Origin: Akebia trifoliata
Taxonomy: Eukaryota; Streptophyta; Magnoliopsida; Ranunculales; Lardizabalaceae
Direction of reading: 5' to 3'
NCBI GenBank assembly: GCA_017979445.1
Contig: CM030706.1
Coordinates: 22,337,884 to 22,401,883 of the forward strand
Length of the DNA stretch: 64,000 nucleotides
Shown: in pieces, positions 10,822 through 21,656 of the stretch
Layout: each line of letters starts with the position of its first letter
Numbering within the stretch: the first letter of the stretch is position 1
Notes under the pieces: generated by a model
Databases searched by the model: none
What the model saw: only the letters and a program-made list of their open reading frames with translations
Told to the model about the DNA's origin: nothing
Program-made: the position numbers and the translations under genes

Positions 10822-12015
10822 TGATGAGACTATCGTTGTCTTCTCACCGGAGTTAATAATAATCTTACTTTTACCTTACTTGTGGGAAAAGTTGGGGATC
10901 GAACTCAAGAGAAAGGAGAAATAGAGTTAAGCTAAGAAGATAAAATGTAAATTAACTAAAAGGAATTAAAACTGTTTTTCTTTGTATTTTTAAACTTATA
11001 AGAAAATGTAAAATTGCTAGAAAATAAACTAAAGTAAATGAAATTAAAAGCAAGTAAACTTATGAAATTAAAACACCATTGGATGTGGATCTATCTAGAA
11101 CATGTTGATGAGTAATTCCTAGTTTCTAGCCTTTTTATAACTCAATCGTAAGGGCTTGGTGTTAGCTCCTTAGATCGGAAAGTTTTGCAAATGAAATGAA
11201 ATAAGGGAACATAAACAAAGTAGAATTCTTTGAAAACTTCCTACTACCAATTATCTAGTTTAAGCATACTTTATCTTGATCTAATCTAAGCATAAAGTAT
11301 CTATATTAAGAATAAAAGGTGCAAGAAACTTAAAGAGAACTCATAAGCATTTTAAATAAAAGAAAGGCATGAAATTAGAAATAACACAAGAACTTGCTCT
11401 AAGCTTTTCCACTCTCCAATGGAGGGAAACTTAGCCTAATGTCATTGCAAGAGAGGGAAGATAAGAGATGAAATAACTTTTCTTCATTTCATGGAAAAAC
11501 TTACAACTTCTTATTTTTCTACTTCTTACAAGACTATTTAACCAAAATAAAATAACTAGAAAATGAAAATACAAAAAATAAGAGAATAGACTAAGAGCCT
11601 TAGATTAAAAGAGTCTTGGATAAGAGAACCAAGATGGGACCCTTTCTCTAGAAATGGAGGCTCTATTTATAGCGAAAAATTTGTGTAGAAGAGTCTAAAG
11701 TAGCCTCCACTTTTCTTTGCACAAAAAGACAAAAGAGGAGAATATGAGTTAAGGATTAGGGCATTCCAAAGTGGGCCCAAATGCTTTTGTCTTGAGATTT
11801 TAATTCCAAATTGTTGATTTTCTGCATAAAAAATACATGTAATTAGATTTATCTAGTAAATGAATTTATTTATATATAATTAAGCCTAATTAATATGCAA
11901 CATGGTGTTTTGAGGCTTAACATGATTATTACCTTAATATGGAGAAATAGATACAAAAATCAAGATAAATAATCGAAAAATGTGTGTATAATTGAGTGTT
12001 TGGAGACACTCATCA
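10822..12015 (-). repeat. Athila 5' LTR
   Basis: 1194 bp, with intact TGATGAG and CTCATCA ends. The minus-strand promoter has a CTATAAATAG box (plus 11663-11672). It pairs with 1575-2770. Confidence 0.9.
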
Positions 12016-12020
12016 TGACC
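12016..12020. repeat. Target site duplication of the Athila element (right)
   Basis: TGACC, identical to 1570-1574. Confidence 0.85.
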
Positions 12021-12433
12021 AAGTCAAGCCCAAAAGGCCTCGACACAGTTCAGTGGCAGTTTGCCACTTATTAATACTTCGAACACCCACTTCTTGAGCG
12101 ATGTGGGACTAAACTCCTCACCCCGAGACTATGCTCCTAGGCTTGAGTTCTCACCCCCTTTGGCTACACACATCCTCGTGTAAGCGAGCGATCCCCCCAC
12201 CACGCAGGGGCAAGGCTCTGATACCAACTGTAGCGCTCCGCACTACAATGTGTCAATATTATCCCCAGTTAGTCGCCACGTGGCCTAGGGTTTTATTTCT
12301 GGCACGTGACCAAATCACATCCAAAAAACCTCGACACAATTCAGTGGCAGCTTGCCACTTATTAACATTTCGAACACCCACTTCTTAAGAGATGTGGGAC
12401 TAAACCTCTCACCCAGAAACTGTGCTCCCAGGT
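12021..12433 (-). mobile_element. TRIM array, right part (split LTR - internal - LTR - partial internal)
   Basis: The split LTR resumes at 12021 and ends at 12120 (CCTCA); with 1492-1574 it totals 183 bp. The internal segment is 12121-12228, with an intact tRNA-Met PBS on the minus strand (12214-12227). A full 183-bp LTR spans 12229-12411. Only about 22 bp of a further internal segment follow before unrelated sequence starts at 12434. The unit order (LTR-int-LTR-int-LTR-int) shows a tandem multimer. Confidence 0.8.
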
Positions 12434-12783
12434 CAGATCAGATCCGGATAAGAGGCCGATGTATTCGAGGCCAATCTCCTCCGGATCAGTGTATCCACAA
12501 TATAGAACTCCTCCACTACGGAGTTCTAGAGTTCCCCCATCACTGAGTTATAGAACAGTTTGAGCTCCAATGATGACAACAGGGCCAAAGGAATCAACAA
12601 GTTCAGAGCTTGTAGACCCCAATCCACCAACTGCCTGCTTCACAGAGATCTACGAAAACAAGATTGTTGGCATGTTACACGTGTGGCTAGGTGGGAAATA
12701 TCAGAAGAGAGTGCCATTTATCACAATCGTGAGCAAGGGTTGTGATCCAAGAGAAAGTACCTGTCTCCAAAGAAATTTTTAAA
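12434..12783 (+). pseudogene. Possible gene fragment (C2-domain-like)
   Basis: Codon-like sequence starts near 12570: an ATG, then TACFTEIYENKIVGMLHVW. After that the best match moves to the +1-shifted frame, which reads ARWEISEESAIYHN. The combination resembles the start of plant C2-domain proteins (a GMLHVWV then ARNIHNICIYDNQ pattern). The frame closes with TAA just before AAAGGTACG, which looks like an exon end. The fragment abuts the truncated edge of the TRIM array. C2 identity is a guess from pattern memory and could be wrong. Confidence 0.3.
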
Positions 12784-13389
12784 GGTACGATTTTTAATTA
12801 TAATATTAGAAAATGGAGTTCTATTTAATACTAGTTCCTCTAAATCATATAATTTTGTTAAGATTTTACATACTTGCTAGAACTAGAAACTACTGACATG
12901 GGTCGAGTAATAAAATTATCTACACCACATGGAGACTATGATTGATAAAAAGTTATTGAGGTAGTATAAAGCAAAGAATGTTGATTAAATAGGCACGGTA
13001 AGGTAGAGTAGAAAATGGAATATTGTATTGAATATAAAGATAGTGGTGTATTGAGAATGGAGATTGTAATGCAGTTTTTGAATTTAGTGGTAGTAGATAT
13101 TTGTATTATAGTAGGGATATATTTAGTGTGGATGTTGTGTATTATGTTATTAAGAAGTATTAAATTGTATGTAAATAGTAGTGATGTGTTGCAGTAAGTC
13201 TATGCATTGAAGAGTAATATTCATGACAATTATGAGTAAAACATAATAAACAGTGTAATTGGTAAGAGAAGTAAAAAAACTAAAAAATAGAGAAGATGTG
13301 AAAGAATTATTGTTGATAAATATTGGTTGGGAAGTGATATAATATGAGTTGATTGTTATCTTAGGGTTATACAAATAATGGATTAGTTG
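12784..13389. other. Degenerate AT-rich sequence, probably decayed retroelement interior
   Basis: No readable domains. The plus strand is almost free of C and rich in G/T/A, as expected after heavy C-to-T decay of methylated DNA. Its position directly before a Tekay-type 3' end suggests it was the interior of that element. Confidence 0.3.
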
Positions 13390-13615
13390 GAGTATGAGTT
13401 TGAATTGTAATAATTAATTAATGAATGTGTTGAGTTGACGTAATATAGGTGACATAAGGTTATGAGTTATAAATGAGATTGACTTGGGACCAAAAATACA
13501 TGATAATCGAAAATAGGTGTTGTTTATTATAGATGTTGTGTTAGTGGAATGGCAACAAATCTTGATAAGGTATGATTTCAATTTCGAGGATAAAATTTTT
13601 ATTAAGAGGGGAGAA
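13390..13615 (+). mobile_element. 3' end of a Tekay/Del-type chromovirus interior with polypurine tract
   Basis: The block TTCGAGGATAAAATTTTTAT followed by AAGAGGGGAGAA (13604-13615) and the LTR start TGTAAAATCC is the typical 3' end of Tekay/Del chromoviruses, where the last pol codons run into a purine tract at the LTR border. Upstream coding sequence is decayed beyond recognition. Confidence 0.55.
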
Positions 13616-15309
13616 TGTAAAATCCCGAGTTTTTTATTCGTATCTCGAGGAAAAATAAATAATAAAATTTTGAGAAAATTCTGAAAATGGGACTTAGAGG
13701 TAAAATTTTAGGATATTTCTGATCATTTTTTATAAAATCTGACCTCACCATTGAATTTAAAATGATCAGAAACCATATTTTAGCTTGTAAACACGCTCAA
13801 ATGCGAATTCGAACAGAAAAGTTGTAAAATCCTCGATTACCAAGTCAGATCAGGCTAAAATAATGACTTTTTTGCTAGATCAAGAATTTTTAAAATTTGA
13901 TCATACCATTGAATTCGTAATGAGAAATTATAAAAAATGGACTATTTATTTGTCATTTTTGGAGCACAAAAAATCGAATTATTGTCAAAAATAAAAACCA
14001 CGTCAATTTTAGGGTCTTATTAGGCTAAAAATGTAAATTTTTGTCAGAAATAGAATTTATAGAAATTGACCATACCATTAGATCCGGAATAAAAATTAGA
14101 CAAAATAAAGTATTCATTCGTTACTTTTGGAGCTCGAACGGTCAAGTTATCGTCCAACAAAACAATAGCCAAAATATCGAAATTGTCCCAAAATTTTATA
14201 TAAATAAATTTTTTTTAAAAAATTCACTATTTATCTTCCAAAGTCGTCTAAAAATCAGCCATGAATTGAAAAAGAAAAAATTGGTTTTTTTCCCGAAGTT
14301 GAACCTCAAATTCGTCGTGAACGGTCCATTTTTGACCTTCGACACAAAAGGGAAAATTGTCCGTAGCCTCGACATCTATAAAACCCACCCAACTTCTTTT
14401 CTTTCGCTTCGTATCATGAAAAATCAACCGTATATATATAGGGATTTTGTAACTTCGACCTTAGATTTCTTCTGTTTCGGAGTCAAATCGTCATTCGTCG
14501 TAGAAGGGAGAAAGGACGATGGCGTCGAGATTTTCGAAACTACCAGGTCAAATTCAAAAATCAGCCATCTCGAAATCTGATCCACCTCGATTTTCATGCC
14601 GACCGTCTCGATTTCTGTACACGTGCTTCAATTCTTTCGTACAGAGATTGTAAGGAACTCTCAATTTCTATTAGCAATCGTAGATTGTGAAAATTACTTT
14701 TAGGATTTTATTAAAAATTTGTGATGTATTTCTAAAAATATAGAATGCAATTGGTTATTTCAAATTCAAGTCAAAACTTGTATATTTGATATGTTTTATT
14801 GTATTTTATAAAAAATTATACGTAGGTAGGATATTTTACCGGGTTATTTTCATCAGTCGGGTCTTGTACACCGCTCGGACCTCGTTTTGATCTAAATTTT
14901 GTACTTTTTCAATGTTATTGATAAAAATGAATTTCATGGTTGAAAAAATGATTTAATATTCAATGAACTCATATTGAGTTGATGAATATCAGAAAGTGGA
15001 TATTTTGTTTGAGAGATTGAAAACTATAAAAATCGAAAAAAGGAAAAAAGATTATGAAACGGTAAAATGTCAGAGTCACACCCGGAGGGTGATGTCTGCA
15101 TTTTACATTATTGTGTTATATGTATATTGGTGAACGAATATTCAGGAATAATGTTACTAGTTACATGTTTATTTACTTTTTGTTAACGTGAGGCGTTGTT
15201 TACTTTTCCGTTCTGTTATTTATTTTAGGCCGGCTGACCACATTTGCATGGTAAGAAACTGGATATATATTCTGAACCTTGTATTGTTAATTTCTCTTTT
15301 GTTTTAAAA

Positions 15310-15312
<3 letters not shown>

Positions 15313-15362
<50 letters not shown>
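15313..15362. repeat. TA microsatellite
   Basis: About 45 bp of nearly pure TA inside the Tekay LTR. A matching TA run sits at the same place in the other LTR copy (about 37903-37930). Confidence 0.9.
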
Positions 15363-16699
15363 GAGCTGTTAAAGAGTCTGTGAATGCCTGAAGGGATAGT
15401 ACGTCATATCATCCGGAGTGGTGTACTATCTTGGAATGTATGGTAGGGACCACCAAGCTCATACGTTGTATGGGACACATATAAGAATGGAGTCACAACT
15501 AGAATCCGACTTTATTCCTCTCTATATTTACCTGTGAACTTGTAATGTAAAGGTGATAGTATACGAATGATTTGTATATTTGGGAATCACATAAATACCT
15601 GATAGGCATAGACGATGATGATTAGTCAATGATCACTAACAATCTATAGTAATCGAACGTTCTCACACATCGGAAAGAGACCCATTGCTTACGGTCACAT
15701 CAAACGGCCAGTTTGAGCTGGATAAATGATCCCACAAGTGTGGTAAATAGTGACCACCCACAAAATTATGAACTAATACTTTATTATGAAACATTATATC
15801 TCGACTGGAAGTGATCCAGGCGTGAATCACAACTCTATAATTCCACTACTCTACCATTGTGTATTATGTATCTATTAGCTTGTTTTGATATATAAAATGA
15901 AATGCATGTTTAATATTTCCATTTGGTCAACTAGATTTATATAAAAAAAATGATATAGTGGGTACAGTTGATTGATGTAATGTGAGTTTTAAAATGTTTA
16001 GTTGCTCATCTCTGACTATATGTACTTGAAATCGCCTCAACCCCCGCGGTTCGCTAAATAGCGGATAGGGGTCCGATCTACGTATCTAGGGAATTTTAAA
16101 AGAATAGGGAGTCGCCACCTAGTTTAGGTCTAGGAATCAAAATTAACTCCAAATGGATATGGGTTGGTCCACGGATTAGAGAGATGGGTAAGGGGTCAGG
16201 TTACGGGTTTCGGAAGGTATTAGGCACCGAACCCGTCCGATCGAAATGATCGGTCTCCACTACGATCCAAAACTAACCTATGGTCAATGGGATAAGACTA
16301 GGGTCAAGACCATGGTCCAATCATCATCATCAGTTTATGTCTAGTTTGCCAAACGAATCTTATGGTTAAGATAATTACATAGATTCTCGAATTTCGCATA
16401 AAAGGAATCCCACGATTTAATAAGGCTTACGTGGCACCAAAAATTAATGGATCAATTCGATCACATTTTGAATAGTATGAAATCGATTCTCAATGCCACG
16501 TATACAACATTAGTGAATTGGCTCATTGACGATATTTTATTAAAGAAATTTGATTTTGGAATCGTCACGTGCATCCTAAAATCAATGAGTTAACCCACAC
16601 ATGTTTTATTTTGTAGAAAATCTCAATTTGGAATTTTCAATGCACAGAAAAAAAAATCAATGAGTTAACTCATGCGCCAATTTCATTGAAATCATCGAT

Positions 16700-17590
16700 T
16701 TTAAAATTTCAATGTATACAAAATCAATGAGTTAGCTCACATATCTATTTTATAGAAAAAAAAATCGATTCAAATTTCTAATGTAACCAAAATCAGTGAG
16801 TCAACTCAATTATTTTGATAAATAAAATTTTGATTTTTCAAAATCGTCACGTTCATCAAAATCATTGAATTAACCCACATATCTATTTTATAGAAAACAA
16901 AAATCGATTCAAATTTCTAATGTACCCAAAATCAGTGACTAGACTAGATAATTTTGATGAAGAAATTTTTGATTTTCCAAAATTGTCACGTGTGTCAAAA
17001 TCATTGAATTAACCCACATATCCATTTTATAGAAAATAAAAATCGATTCAAATTTCTAATGTACCCAAAATCAGTGAGTAGACTTAATAATTTTGATGAA
17101 GAAAATTTTGATTTTTCAAAATTGTCACGTGTGTCAAAATCATTGAATTAACTCACATATCTATTTTATAGAAAATAAAAATCGATTCAAATTTCTAATG
17201 TACCCAAAATCAGTGAGTCAACTCAATAATTTTGATCAAGAAAATTTTGATTTTTCAAAATCGTCACGTGCGACAAAATTATTGAATTAACTCACATATC
17301 CATTTTATAGAAAATAAATCGATTCAAATTTCTAATGTGTCTAAAATCCGTGAGTAGACTTAATAATTTTGATTAAGGAAATTTTGATTTTTCAAAATCA
17401 CCACGTGCGGCAAAATCATTGAATTAACTCACATAGCCATTTTATAAAAAAAAAACAAATTGATTCAAATCTCTAATGTACCCACAATTAATGAGTCAAC
17501 TCAACAATTTTGATTAAGAAAATTTTGATTTTTCAAAATCGTCACGTGCGCCAAACTTATTGAATTAACCCATACATTTTGCAAAATCAA
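16700..17590. repeat. 139-bp tandem repeat (about 6 copies) inside the Ogre-like LTR
   Basis: The marker GTCACGT recurs at 16846, 16985, 17124, 17263, about 17401 (as CCACGT) and 17541, a period of 138-140 bp. Each unit also holds ATCGATTCAAATTTCTAATG. A looser related unit lies at 16440-16700. Confidence 0.8.
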
Positions 17591-18150
17591 CGAATTGATC
17601 CATTAATATTACAAAATTAGAAAATCGATCTGATAATATTAACAATCAATTGGTTGATCCATCAATATTTCAGAAAATTTAGAAAATTGCCATTACTGCC
17701 ACGTACAGCTAAAAAATCAACGAATCCATTCGGATACATAAAAAATTATGAAGTCAAGAATAAATAAATGAAATAAATAAAGTAAATAAAAAAAGAAAAA
17801 TTACCTTTGCCGAATGATTTTTTATGCTTGGATTCCTTCAACAAAAACTCGAAATAGCTTATGAGTATTGTCGTGATCTTGCGAGTTTGATGTGTGAATC
17901 TTTCTCCAAAATCAATTTTTTTTTTGAGGGTAACGAAGAAGACGTTAATGGAGGTGAGGCTATGATTGATTTTTTTTTCGATGGTAAAGAGAGAGGGAGA
18001 GAGGAGTTGAGGATGTTAATGGAGAAGAGGTGTGATTTTTTTTATTTTTTTATTTTAGAAGGAAGATGAATGTTGTGGGTTTAATGGTGAAAAAAATGTT
18101 GCTATTTTTTTTAAAGGGTAGCCTCAATGATCTCTCATAGACCATTAAAT
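17591..18150. other. Ogre-like LTR, middle part
   Basis: Non-repetitive AT-rich LTR sequence. A short open frame at 17824-18069 has no recognisable domain and is probably chance. Confidence 0.4.
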
Positions 18151-19030
18151 TATTTGGTTGGTTGGAACTCGATTTTAATTCAATCGGATTTGGATTTCAA
18201 TTTGATCGAGTGGATTTTTTTTGTTGATTGATTTAATTTTGAATTCGATTGATCGATTTTAATTTTGAATTTGATTAATCAATTTTAATTGTTCGATTGG
18301 ATTTTAATTTCAATGTTAATCGATAGATTGGATTTTGATTTAAAAGTTAGATGGATTTTAATTTTCACTTTGCTTAATCAATTGAATTTTAATTTGACTT
18401 TTGTTTGATTATGATTTGATTTTGAATTTTTTTAATTTGATTTTGAATTTTAATTTGATTTTAAAATTTGATTTGATTGATTCAATTTTAATTTGATTTT
18501 GATTGGTTGATCGATTTGATTGATTCTAATGATTTTCAACTTGATTTTTAATTTTGAATTGAATTTAGATTGGTTTTTGTCGATACTTTAATTTGATATT
18601 TAAATTTGATGTTTAAATTTTGATTTTGATTTTGATTTTGTATTTTAATTTGATTTTAAAATTTGATTTGGTTGATTTAATTTTAATTTAATTTTGATTT
18701 TTTATTTTAATTGGTTGATTAATTGGATTTTGATTTGATCGAATGTATTTTAATTGGTCGATTTGGTTGATTGATTCAATTGTATATTTTGATTGGTTGA
18801 ATGATTTTTAACTTGATTTTCAATTTGTTTTTTATTTTGATTTTATATTTTTAATCGGTTTCTTGATTTAAATATGATTGTTATTTTATATTTTAATTGA
18901 ATTTTAATTTGATTTTACAATTTTAAATTGATTTTAAATTTTGGATTTTAATTGGATCTTAGTTAAATTTTAGTTTAATTTTCAATTTGAATTTTATTTT
19001 GGTTTAATTTTTTATTTGAATTTTATTTTT
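18150..19030. repeat. Low-complexity TTGATTTTAATT-type repeat, very poor in C
   Basis: About 880 bp are built from variants of TTGATTTTAATTTGATTTTG. The plus strand is mostly T, with some A and G and almost no C. It lies inside the Ogre-like LTR. Confidence 0.7.
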
Positions 19031-20327
19031 TTAGGGATTAAGGTCTCTATGTTAGAGTTGGATGTTAAGGGGCGTTTTGGTCTTTTGGCGATTTTTACAG
19101 ATTTTTCTCGAACTTCTCTGTTTTTATCGATTTGGATCTCGTTAGACTCGAAATCACATTCTAAGTGCAATGGAGGTGCTTTCGAGAATTTTCGGAGGTC
19201 CGAGGTATATGAGGAGTATTTTCGTCATTTTGATGATTTTTTACAAATTTTATAAATATCTCTATTTTCATCGATTTGGGTCCCGTTAGATTCGAAATCA
19301 CATTCTGAGTGCAATGGAGGTACTTTCGAGGCTTTTCGAAAATCTAAAATTTATGATGGGTATTTTTGTCATTTTGATTATTTTTTTACAGATTTTTTTG
19401 AATTTTATCGTAAGGTTTCTTTCAGTCACTGTGTGAGTATTTCTAAGTTCTAAAGTTATATTTTTCTAGCGTAGCGAGGTCTCTAAGTTATCGAATTGTG
19501 TAACGAACCCATGCGTACGTGCTTGCTAAGTCAGGTGTAAAATGTAGCGATCCTAAGCGTGCGTAAACTTCTATATCGAGTCGTGACGAGTAGGGGGATG
19601 AAAGGAAACTAGAAACAAAAGAAATCAAGCAGTACTCACAAGCCTTTGAGTTCTTTTATATTCATCATTAGGAATCCACCAAAACTGGGTGACGAATTGT
19701 CGAATTAGGCAAATGAAAAAAATGGTGTATCTACAGTACTAGTTAATCGTAATTTCTTCTGTAAAATTTTGTATATGTTAAAATGATTTAGTATGTTTAT
19801 TCATTCATGTTAGGAGAGGTTATTGGTAGAAATTGTTTACTTCTCTATTGGGTAACCATAGTTACTCATCATTTCCTTCTCTATTTTTTTAATTTCAGAT
19901 TCGAAGCTTGGCGAGGCAGGAATATAACACGAGTGATGATCATCTGGTGGGTTAGATAGACGACAAGAGTTTTTTTCATAGTAAACACTGGGCTATACCT
20001 AACGGCGTCAGGTTGTCCAAGTAGTAATATAGATTTTGATTTTGAATGTTAGGAATTTTGTTAGAGTGGGGAAATTCTGTATAATCATATATATAAAATT
20101 CTTCTTCCGCATTCTTATTTTCGTACGTTATTAGATGTATACAGGCTTTCACTAGTATTATATTTTGTATGTATATATGCAGGATTATGTATGTCGTTTA
20201 TCAGGTGTAGGTTGAACGCCTTGTAATGCTAGCATAAACATAGGAAACCATGCCGAAATTTCAAGGCACCACCTAGTGTCTCGAGATTTGTCATGGGATT
20301 TTGTGTTAGCATTTGCGGGACGCCACA

Positions 20328-20908
20328 GTTGGTATCAAAGCCTTGTCCCTGCGTGGTGGGGGGATCACTAGCTCACACGAGGATGTGTGTAGCCAAAGGG
20401 GATGAAAGCCCAAGCCTGGGAGCATAGTCTCGGGGTGAGGGGTTTAGTCCCACATCGCTCAAGAAGTGGGTGTTCGAAGTATTAATAAGTGGCAAGCTGC
20501 CACTGAACTGTATCGAGGCCTTTTGGGCGTGACTTGGTCACGTGCCAAAAACAAAACCCCAAGCCACGTGGCTACTAACTAGGGACAATATTGACACAGT
20601 GAAGTGCGATGAGCTACAGTTGGTATCAAAGCCTTACCCCTGCGTGGTGGGGGGATCACTCGCTCACACGAGGACGTGTATAGCCAAAGGGGTGAGAGCC
20701 CAAGCCTGGGAGCACAGTCTCGGGGTGAGGGGTTTAGTCCCACATCATTTAGGAAGTGGGTGTTCGAAGTATTAATAAGTGGCAAGTTGCCACTGAACTG
20801 TGTCGAGGCCTTTTAGGCGTGACTTGGTCACGTGCCAGAAACAAAACCCCAAGCCATGTGGTGACTAACTGGGGACAATATTGACACAATGTAGTGCGGG
20901 GCGCTACA
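20328..20908 (+). mobile_element. TRIM array on plus strand, fused to a Tekay-like LTR at the PBS
   Basis: The array reads PBS (TTGGTATCAAAGCC, 20329-20342), internal segment to 20435, LTR 20436-20618 (183 bp, TGAGGGG to CTACA), PBS and internal 20619-20725, LTR 20726-20908 (183 bp). It is the same family as 1202-1574 and 12021-12433, in opposite orientation. The first LTR expected to the left of the PBS is missing. The Tekay-like LTR ends (CGCCACA) one base before the PBS, with the same one-base spacer the TRIM uses. Confidence 0.8.
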
Positions 20909-21011
20909 AATACACTGTTCATTTTAATTATCAAAACATGCATTTCAAGTGATTTCATCACTTTTACAGTCAATGAATTCACTATAAATATTAAAAGTGA
21001 CAAACTCACGA
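20909..21011. mobile_element. MITE fragment related to 268-502
   Basis: It shares CATTTTAATT, CAAAACATG and the AAAGTGAC block with the arms of the hairpin MITE at 268-502. It is followed directly by the hAT-like element. Confidence 0.35.
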
Positions 21012-21249
21012 GTTTGTAGTAGGGATGTACAAATTACCCATTACTCAAAAATCTGATCGAAAATTCATAATCGAATGCAGATTGAAATCCGAATGTACCT
21101 AACCAAAATGTTTATATCTAGGTTTGGTTTTCACCATAGGAAACCGGCCCGAACCCAAATCAAAATGAGAACCAAGAACCGATTAAAACCCAAAAATTTC
21201 AACAACAAAAAATCTGAAATCTCCCCTCCCCTACCCCACATTCCCTTCT

Positions 21250-21645
21250 ATCTTTGTGGTTATACAATTGGCAACAAAGTATCTATTTTATAGTAATAAA
21301 TAGTTACCAAACAAAAAAAAAGTTTCCTTATATATAAGATTTGAACAATAAATTACAAAATATTTTTTTTACGTAACAAATAGTTACCAAATAGTAAAAA
21401 AAAATTGTTTTATCTTCATATTTTATGTTTCTTACAATAGGCAACAAAATAGTTATTTATAGTAATAAAAAATTATCAATAAAAAATTTGTTTCTATCTT
21501 TATGTTTTATACTTCATACAACACAATAACCCTTTCTCTTGCCATATATATGATTTGTACAATAGTAAATGAAATGTTTTATCTTTATATTTTATATTTT
21601 ATATATACAATATGCAATAAATATACAAAATTTATTTCCACATTT
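21250..21645. repeat. Degenerate AT-rich tandem repeat
   Basis: The motif TAGTAATAAATAGTTACCAA with following A-runs recurs loosely about three times at roughly 100-160-bp spacing. No gene is present. Confidence 0.45.
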
Positions 21646-21656
21646 ATATTTTATAC

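Larger units (their letters stand above)
1575..12015 (-). mobile_element. Athila-type Ty3/gypsy LTR retrotransposon, complete but inactivated
   Basis: The element lies on the minus strand: 5' LTR 10822-12015, primer binding site 10800-10815, leader, gag, protease, reverse transcriptase, RNase H, integrase, 3' noncoding region, polypurine tract 2771-2784 and 3' LTR 1575-2770. The LTR ends are TGATGAG and CTCATCA; the left copy has decayed from TG to TA. The PBS fits tRNA-Asp, as in Athila. The frame carries several in-frame stops and at least two frameshifts, so it cannot make a complete polyprotein. The LTRs are still very similar, with differences clustered in their first 130 bp, so insertion is not ancient. 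It is inserted in a TRIM LTR. Confidence 0.9.
16022..19740 (-). mobile_element. Ogre/Tat-like solo LTR with 5-bp TSD
   Basis: A 3.7-kb LTR (16027-19735) runs from TGAAATCGCCTC to GTATCTACA and is flanked by GTACT on both sides (16022-16026, 19736-19740). Read on the minus strand it starts TGTAGATACAC and ends with the conserved block GGTGCCTAATACCTTCC and the GGCGACTCCC motif of Ogre/Tat LTRs (plus 16108-16230). No PBS, interior or second LTR is present, so it is a solo LTR left by LTR-LTR recombination. It is nested in the Tekay-like LTR. A shorter relative is the LTR at 42603-44090. Confidence 0.75.
13616..20327 (+). repeat. Tekay-like LTR, interrupted by a nested solo LTR
   Basis: It starts TGTAAAATCCCGAG after the polypurine tract and ends with CGCCACA at 20327. 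It is homologous to 36193-38393 at both ends. Without the nested insert (16022-19740 less one TSD) it is about 3.0 kb. The other copy lacks about 800 bp of its middle. A TATATATA promoter motif lies near 14430-14440. The 179-codon ORF at 14041-14580 lies wholly inside this LTR, has no recognisable domain, and is probably chance. At 20329 a tRNA-Met PBS follows, but the sequence beyond is TRIM, not Tekay. Confidence 0.75.

Noticed and set aside
14041..14580. 179-codon open frame
   Set aside because: It lies wholly inside the Tekay-like LTR, has no domain, and the homologous LTR at 36193-38393 does not keep it open.
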